21,825 nucleotides of DNA from Chromera velia. Taxonomy: Eukaryota; Sar; Chromeraceae. How positions within the stretch are numbered: position 1 is the first letter of the stretch; every line of letters begins with the position of its first letter. Location of the stretch: positions 5,001 through 26,825 of the forward strand of contig JAHBMJ010001734.1 in the NCBI GenBank assembly GCA_018398765.1. Direction: 5' to 3'. This document shows positions 18,333-21,825 of this stretch, piece by piece. The translations under genes were made by a program, and so were the position numbers. The notes beneath the pieces are model-generated. The model was not told the DNA's origin and did not search any database. It worked only from the letters and a program-made list of their open reading frames with translations.

Positions 18333-19931
18333 CCTAAGGACTCCACAGATCCCCCCCGGCCACGGACAAGAAAATCGCGTCCTTGCGATCAACAAATGAA
18401 AAGACCGAGCATGCGCTTCAATGTCTAAAATGGATCTCATCTAACTTGCCGTAGATGTTGTTAGAGCTCTGAGAACTCCATCTCGATGGCATCCATGTCG
18501 AAATATTCAAGGGCCGGGGCGCCACATGAATCAGAACAATCTCAAAGCGCCACGATATGTGAGGCGTGCTTGCAAGTCCAAGATCACCCAGACGTAGGTA
18601 TGCGATGCAGATACTGGTAGCACCAATAAGAGCACTCGTCCACCATGTGTGTATGTCGTCGACCGGAAGACTCGATCGGTCCGAGAGTCGTGGGTCTACA
18701 GCACCAGCCAGTTCGGGAGCACGGCGGCCGTGCGCATGCGTCCAACTCGGCGTCATCGAATTGTTAACAGCTGCAAAGGGATGAAGAGAAAAGAAAAGGG
18801 TGCAGCTACACACTGTTCCACTCATGGCTTCCTGAAAGCTTGTTTGTGTATCGGCCATCCTCGTTCTCACTAAGCTACCATGCCAAACCAAGTAACTTCA
18901 GAATACTCTGTTACGACCTCACTCCTCGAGGTGCATTACTCTGATTGTTCGATCGTTTACTTCATGAGCAGCTATCACCAGCTTCAAATCCCTCCACCTT
19001 CTCACTGTCAGTCGAGAGGAACGGTGCAACCGGGGTTTACCAGCCCATCACAGGGCAACCCGACCATGCGGCAGCAGTCACACACTTGATTTTTCGTATT
19101 TCAGGCCTGCCGTTCCCTTAGGGGCATCAAATACATCCAATGCTTCCTGACTCAACATCAAGATCGAAAGTGCGAGTCTTCTCGGCTTCCGACAGCGTGT
19201 CACTTTGCAGCAGAAAGAACTCTCTCAGCTCTGCTCTTTTGGAGGGAAGTCCCAACGACTTCATGTGTGTGTGTGTATATAATGCATGGAGTGGTTGTAA
19301 AGCCGTGGCACACTCAGCCTCCTGCTAAGCGCCCATACCTTTCGCATCACTATGACACAAAAGGACCATCGCACAAAGGTGCCAACCACTGTGAATAAGC
19401 GCACAAACCAGCTGCCAGAGTCAGACCACATGCAGACAGTCGTTCATGTACAGATACGCACGCAGCAAACAGCAGAGTCAATGCTGAACATACACACGCT
19501 GGTTCCGATCGATCAGGTACAAAACTAGTCATACACTCACAGAACAGCAAGCAAAAGAAGCAATCTACTGGCCGTTTCATTTGCGATGCACTTGTAGAAG
19601 GCAATCTCCGTGAGATGGAGTCACTCCAAAGTCTAAGTAACACCAAGCAACATCTCCACGATCGGTTCCATGTAGAGGTCTCTAATCCACTTCTCCAATC
19701 AGGAACGCCACCCCGAGACTCAGTTCCCAGTCCACCATGATGATCTCGAAAAGAGGGCTCCGGGCAGCTTGGGACGCAAGGCGACGCTGAATTCCCCCAC
19801 TCACGGTCTTTGCCTGACCGTGCCCGTATCGTTGCAATCGGTTTCCAACTGTTGCACAAAAGGACAGATCTGGTCTCCATCATAGAAGGTACTCGAGAGT
19901 CGATACTCATCGAGCTGGGCGTTTACCACAA
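18333..19931. other. Segment between the two 460-bp direct repeats, no supported gene
   Basis: About 1.6 kb is flanked by the direct repeats. Two minus-strand open frames, 18418-18891 (157 codons) and 19350-19910 (186 codons), show no recognisable domain. The first includes a hydrophobic stretch (WWTSALIGATSICIAYL) and an ATG at about 18858, so it could be part of a real or decayed gene. No reverse transcriptase, integrase, transposase or primer-binding site was recognised. A short GT run is at 19265-19274. Confidence 0.4.
18418..18858 (-). CDS. Hypothetical open reading frame, low support
   Basis: From the ATG at about 18858 this minus-strand frame encodes about 146 residues (beginning MADTQTSFQE) and ends at 18418. 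It carries one possible membrane segment, TWWTSALIGATSICIAYL, in its middle and no known motif. It lies between two direct repeats, so it may belong to a mobile or duplicated segment. An acceptor-like TTTGCAG occurs inside it, so the real structure could be spliced. Chance occurrence is quite possible. Confidence 0.15.
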   Translation of the reverse strand: MADTQTSFQEAMSGTVCSCTLFFSLHPFAAVNNSMTPSWTHAHGRRAPELAGAVDPRLSDRSSLPVDDIHTWWTSALIGATSICIAYLRLGDLGLASTPHISWRFEIVLIHVAPRPLNISTWMPSRWSSQSSNNIYGKLDEIHFRH

Positions 19932-20391
19932 TGCTTTGTCCCTCCTGTCCGGCCACCTTATGGCGTCCAGACAGAAAGTAAAGCGAGGATAAGAACCTTA
20001 GGAAGATTTAAAGAAGGAACGTGAGCAACACTCAGTCAGGCAACAGTTTATAGAAGGTTTGTCCCTACATCAGTTTAAGTTCTAGCGCGTTCTGGTATTC
20101 CAATCAGCTGGATTCATTCTATCATACACGGTTTCTGCTCATTCCTCTCTCTTTCAGACTCTAGAGCTCTCTTGATCTATGGCAAACAGACATCAGACTC
20201 AAACGATCCTATCTGTTGCTCAAGTGACATGTTGCTTGAATGCGAACATTGCGAAGGTGAGACTCGACTTCGATCGATCGACGCGCACATGACACGTACG
20301 AAGCAAAGCGCGGCGGCAGAATGTGGCGCAGCACGCTGGCTCACTCAGTCATGGCGTATGCGAAGGCTCAAAGGGCGGCGCCACAGGGTAG
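19932..20391 (+). repeat. Direct repeat of about 460 bp, copy 2, carrying the same exon-like segment
   Basis: This is the second copy of the repeat at 17870-18332. The exon-like segment is 20158-20256, 99 bases. It differs from copy 1 at three bases, two of which are synonymous TGT/TGC Cys changes. Copy 2 retains more CpG sites, but loses CpG at others where copy 1 kept TG (GCGCAC against GCGTGC, GCGCAG against GCGTGG). Both copies therefore appear to have decayed independently from a more CpG-rich ancestor. Confidence 0.85.
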
Positions 20392-20919
20392 GACTCTACA
20401 TCGTTCAAGTCTAGGTTCAACTTGAAGTTCATCGTTCTAACTAGTAGTTTAACACTCTAATTTGGATTCGGCCTGGAAAAATTTAAACCATAATTGGAAC
20501 CTAGAATTGGAACATTGTACTCTAAATTTGTAGTAAAAATTAATTTGTGTCATTAAATCTAAAATTAAATGGAACTGGTTAAAGACGAATTAATACCTCA
20601 GAATTATTAACTATTTAATTTTTTATCTGTTTTTCAAGCTATTTTTTGTGCACATGCGGCTTTATATAATGCAACGTTTTCGAATGTTTTCTAATCGGAT
20701 TTTCAACTTGAATTATTATATTTATTAAGTTGAATAGAAATGAAATGATTCAAATGGACTACACCTTAATTTGGTGTACGCAGATGTGGCGCATCACACC
20801 ATCAAAGCCACTCAAAGCTACGACCCTCCTTCGTCTTCTTCCAAAGGCGGCTGCTGAGACACAACTTCCATCTCTACTGGCGCGCTGCCTGCCTGCGTGG
20901 GGCTGCCGCCGGCGGCAGG
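20392..20919. other. AT-rich spacer then 3' flank of the right-edge gene
   Basis: Bases 20400-20750 are AT-rich and carry no reading frame of interest. From about 20760 the composition becomes balanced. A perfect 16-base palindrome CTGCCGCCGGCGGCAG lies at 20903-20918, immediately beyond the proposed stop codon (20920) of the minus-strand gene. It would form a strong hairpin in the 3' untranslated region. Confidence 0.45.
20903..20918. repeat. Perfect 16-base GC-rich palindrome
   Basis: CTGCCGCC followed by GGCGGCAG. It stands two bases beyond the proposed stop of the right-edge minus-strand gene and would form a stable hairpin or cruciform. Confidence 0.7.
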
Positions 20920-21812
20920 CTAGATCCGTCTCTTCTCTCCCAGTCTGCGAGCACGAAAGCACATGGGAACACGAAAGGAGAAAAAACGTAGATCGGACAC
21001 TACGCAAACATAAATTGGTTGAAAAAAGGGAAGAAGAAAATGAATTCGGGGATTTCGGAGTGCTGGTTGGTACTGGAGGGAGAAGCATAGCAAGAGAAGG
21101 AAAGGATTTTGGTTCGTCATGCAGACATCGCCACACAGCAAACAGATAAAAGGGCGAGCACAAAAGAGCGAACTGCATAAGACAAAATTGTCAAAGCGCG
21201 AGACCTATCAATGAACCCTTCAAATCCACAGAAAAAACTTGAAGGCCTCCCGTCTCCCTGCCAATGGTCCTGAGTGTACCAAAAAACATTCACTTTCCTT
21301 TCGTTTCCTTTCCTTTTCTTCCTTTTCAGAAATAAACCCATCTATGGAAGTGATGTCACGTAAACAAAACTCACGTGGGCAGTCCGAGGTTTTGGAACCC
21401 TCCTCTCTTGGGTGTCGCGGTCGGGCTTCTTCCCGTGGGACTCTGTTGAGACTCCGAATCGGCCTGGGCAGGCTGCTGCTGGTCTCGCCGGCCGAATTTC
21501 GGAATCCTGCTTCATTCAGTCAACGTGCAGGCATGCGAAAAAGGGAAGAGAGGAATGCAAGAGAGTGTACGCAGAAGATGGTCGAATTCGGAAAGATGTA
21601 CACACATCATAACATTAGGATAGCAGAGAATACCTGTTTCCGTGCCTGAGGACTCTCCATTCACCCCCTTATCTCCCTCCTTTCTATCATTTCTTCGATG
21701 CAATCACTTTTGCTTCCCTCCTCTGCTCACTTGAACCGACCCGAAAGCCAACGTTCTCCAGGGGTCTTTACATGTTTCAATTGGCACACTCGCCCCCGTA
21801 TTTCTTCAAACT
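20920..21812 (-). CDS. Probable 3' end of a minus-strand spliced gene, partial
   Basis: Three candidate exons join with consistent phases. 21812-21731 encodes EFEEIRGRVCQLKHVKTPG and more, with a GTGAGC donor. 21506-21375 has an acceptor TGAAGCAG and a GTGAGT donor; it encodes a Gln/Ser/Pro-rich peptide including RRDQQQPAQADSESQQSP. 20944-20920 has the acceptor GTGCTCGCAG and gives LGEKRRI then TAG. The 5' part lies beyond the right edge. The middle exon is open in all three minus frames, so its frame rests on the phase match with its neighbours. No domain is recognised. The composition resembles the tail of the kinesin-like protein, a general feature of this genome's proteins. Confidence 0.4.
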
Positions 21813-21825
21813 CTACCACTTACTC

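Noticed and set aside
17870-20391. Complete LTR retrotransposon
   Set aside because: No reverse transcriptase or integrase motif, no primer-binding site and no target-site duplication could be found, although the repeat layout resembles LTRs.
21341-21649. Plus-strand frame beginning MEVMSRKQNS with a pyrimidine-rich acceptor upstream
   Set aside because: It is open and the acceptor tract is good, but the minus-strand exon here has both a GTGAGT donor and phase agreement with two neighbours. I keep the plus-strand reading as a lesser alternative.

Overview
The window looks like nuclear DNA of a eukaryote with intron-rich genes. Introns are GT-AG, about 110-510 bases, often with a long pyrimidine tract ending in CTGCAG. 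Low-complexity Ser/Pro/Gln/Gly-rich proteins, frequent TGCATGC words and gene islands of mixed base composition between AT-rich repeat blocks suggest an alveolate, perhaps a chromerid or coccidian-like alga or parasite. This lineage call is an inference from style and not a database match. All three stop codons appear to be used normally.

Layout. (a) 1-5091 is AT-rich, non-coding and repeat-laden. It holds two diverged copies of a repeat of about 1 kb (1-1055 and 3705-4765), a small tandem array (2880-3215) with a relative near 1828, and purine-rich tracts. (b) 5092-13171, minus strand, is a ten-exon gene that I assembled by hand. It encodes a kinesin-like protein of about 1757 residues. The P-loop is intact, but the switch II (DLAGSE) motif and the N-terminal RxRP motif are degenerate. 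The tail is over 1200 residues long and disordered-looking. (c) 13172-14576 is a probable divergent promoter region with hairpins, a 26-bp direct repeat and a cluster of TGCATGCA words. (d) 14577-16319, plus strand, is a two-exon gene for a 540-residue secreted endonuclease/exonuclease/phosphatase (EEP) protein. Its motifs resemble the CCR4/nocturnin/Angel deadenylase branch, yet it carries a signal peptide and a Cys-rich mature chain. (e) 16320-20919 is mostly non-coding. It contains a direct pair of repeats of about 460 bp (17870-18332 and 19932-20391). Each copy holds a 99-nt phase-1/phase-1 exon-like segment and shows CpG-to-TpG/CpA decay. (f) 20920-21825 probably holds the 3' end of another minus-strand spliced gene that runs off the right edge.

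The two well-supported genes are divergently arranged around a 1.4-kb spacer. Nothing in the sequence links their functions. No tRNA, rRNA, CRISPR array or autonomous transposon gene was recognised. The most unusual items are the probable catalytically dead kinesin, the secreted deadenylase-like enzyme, and the duplicated repeat that carries a symmetric exon.
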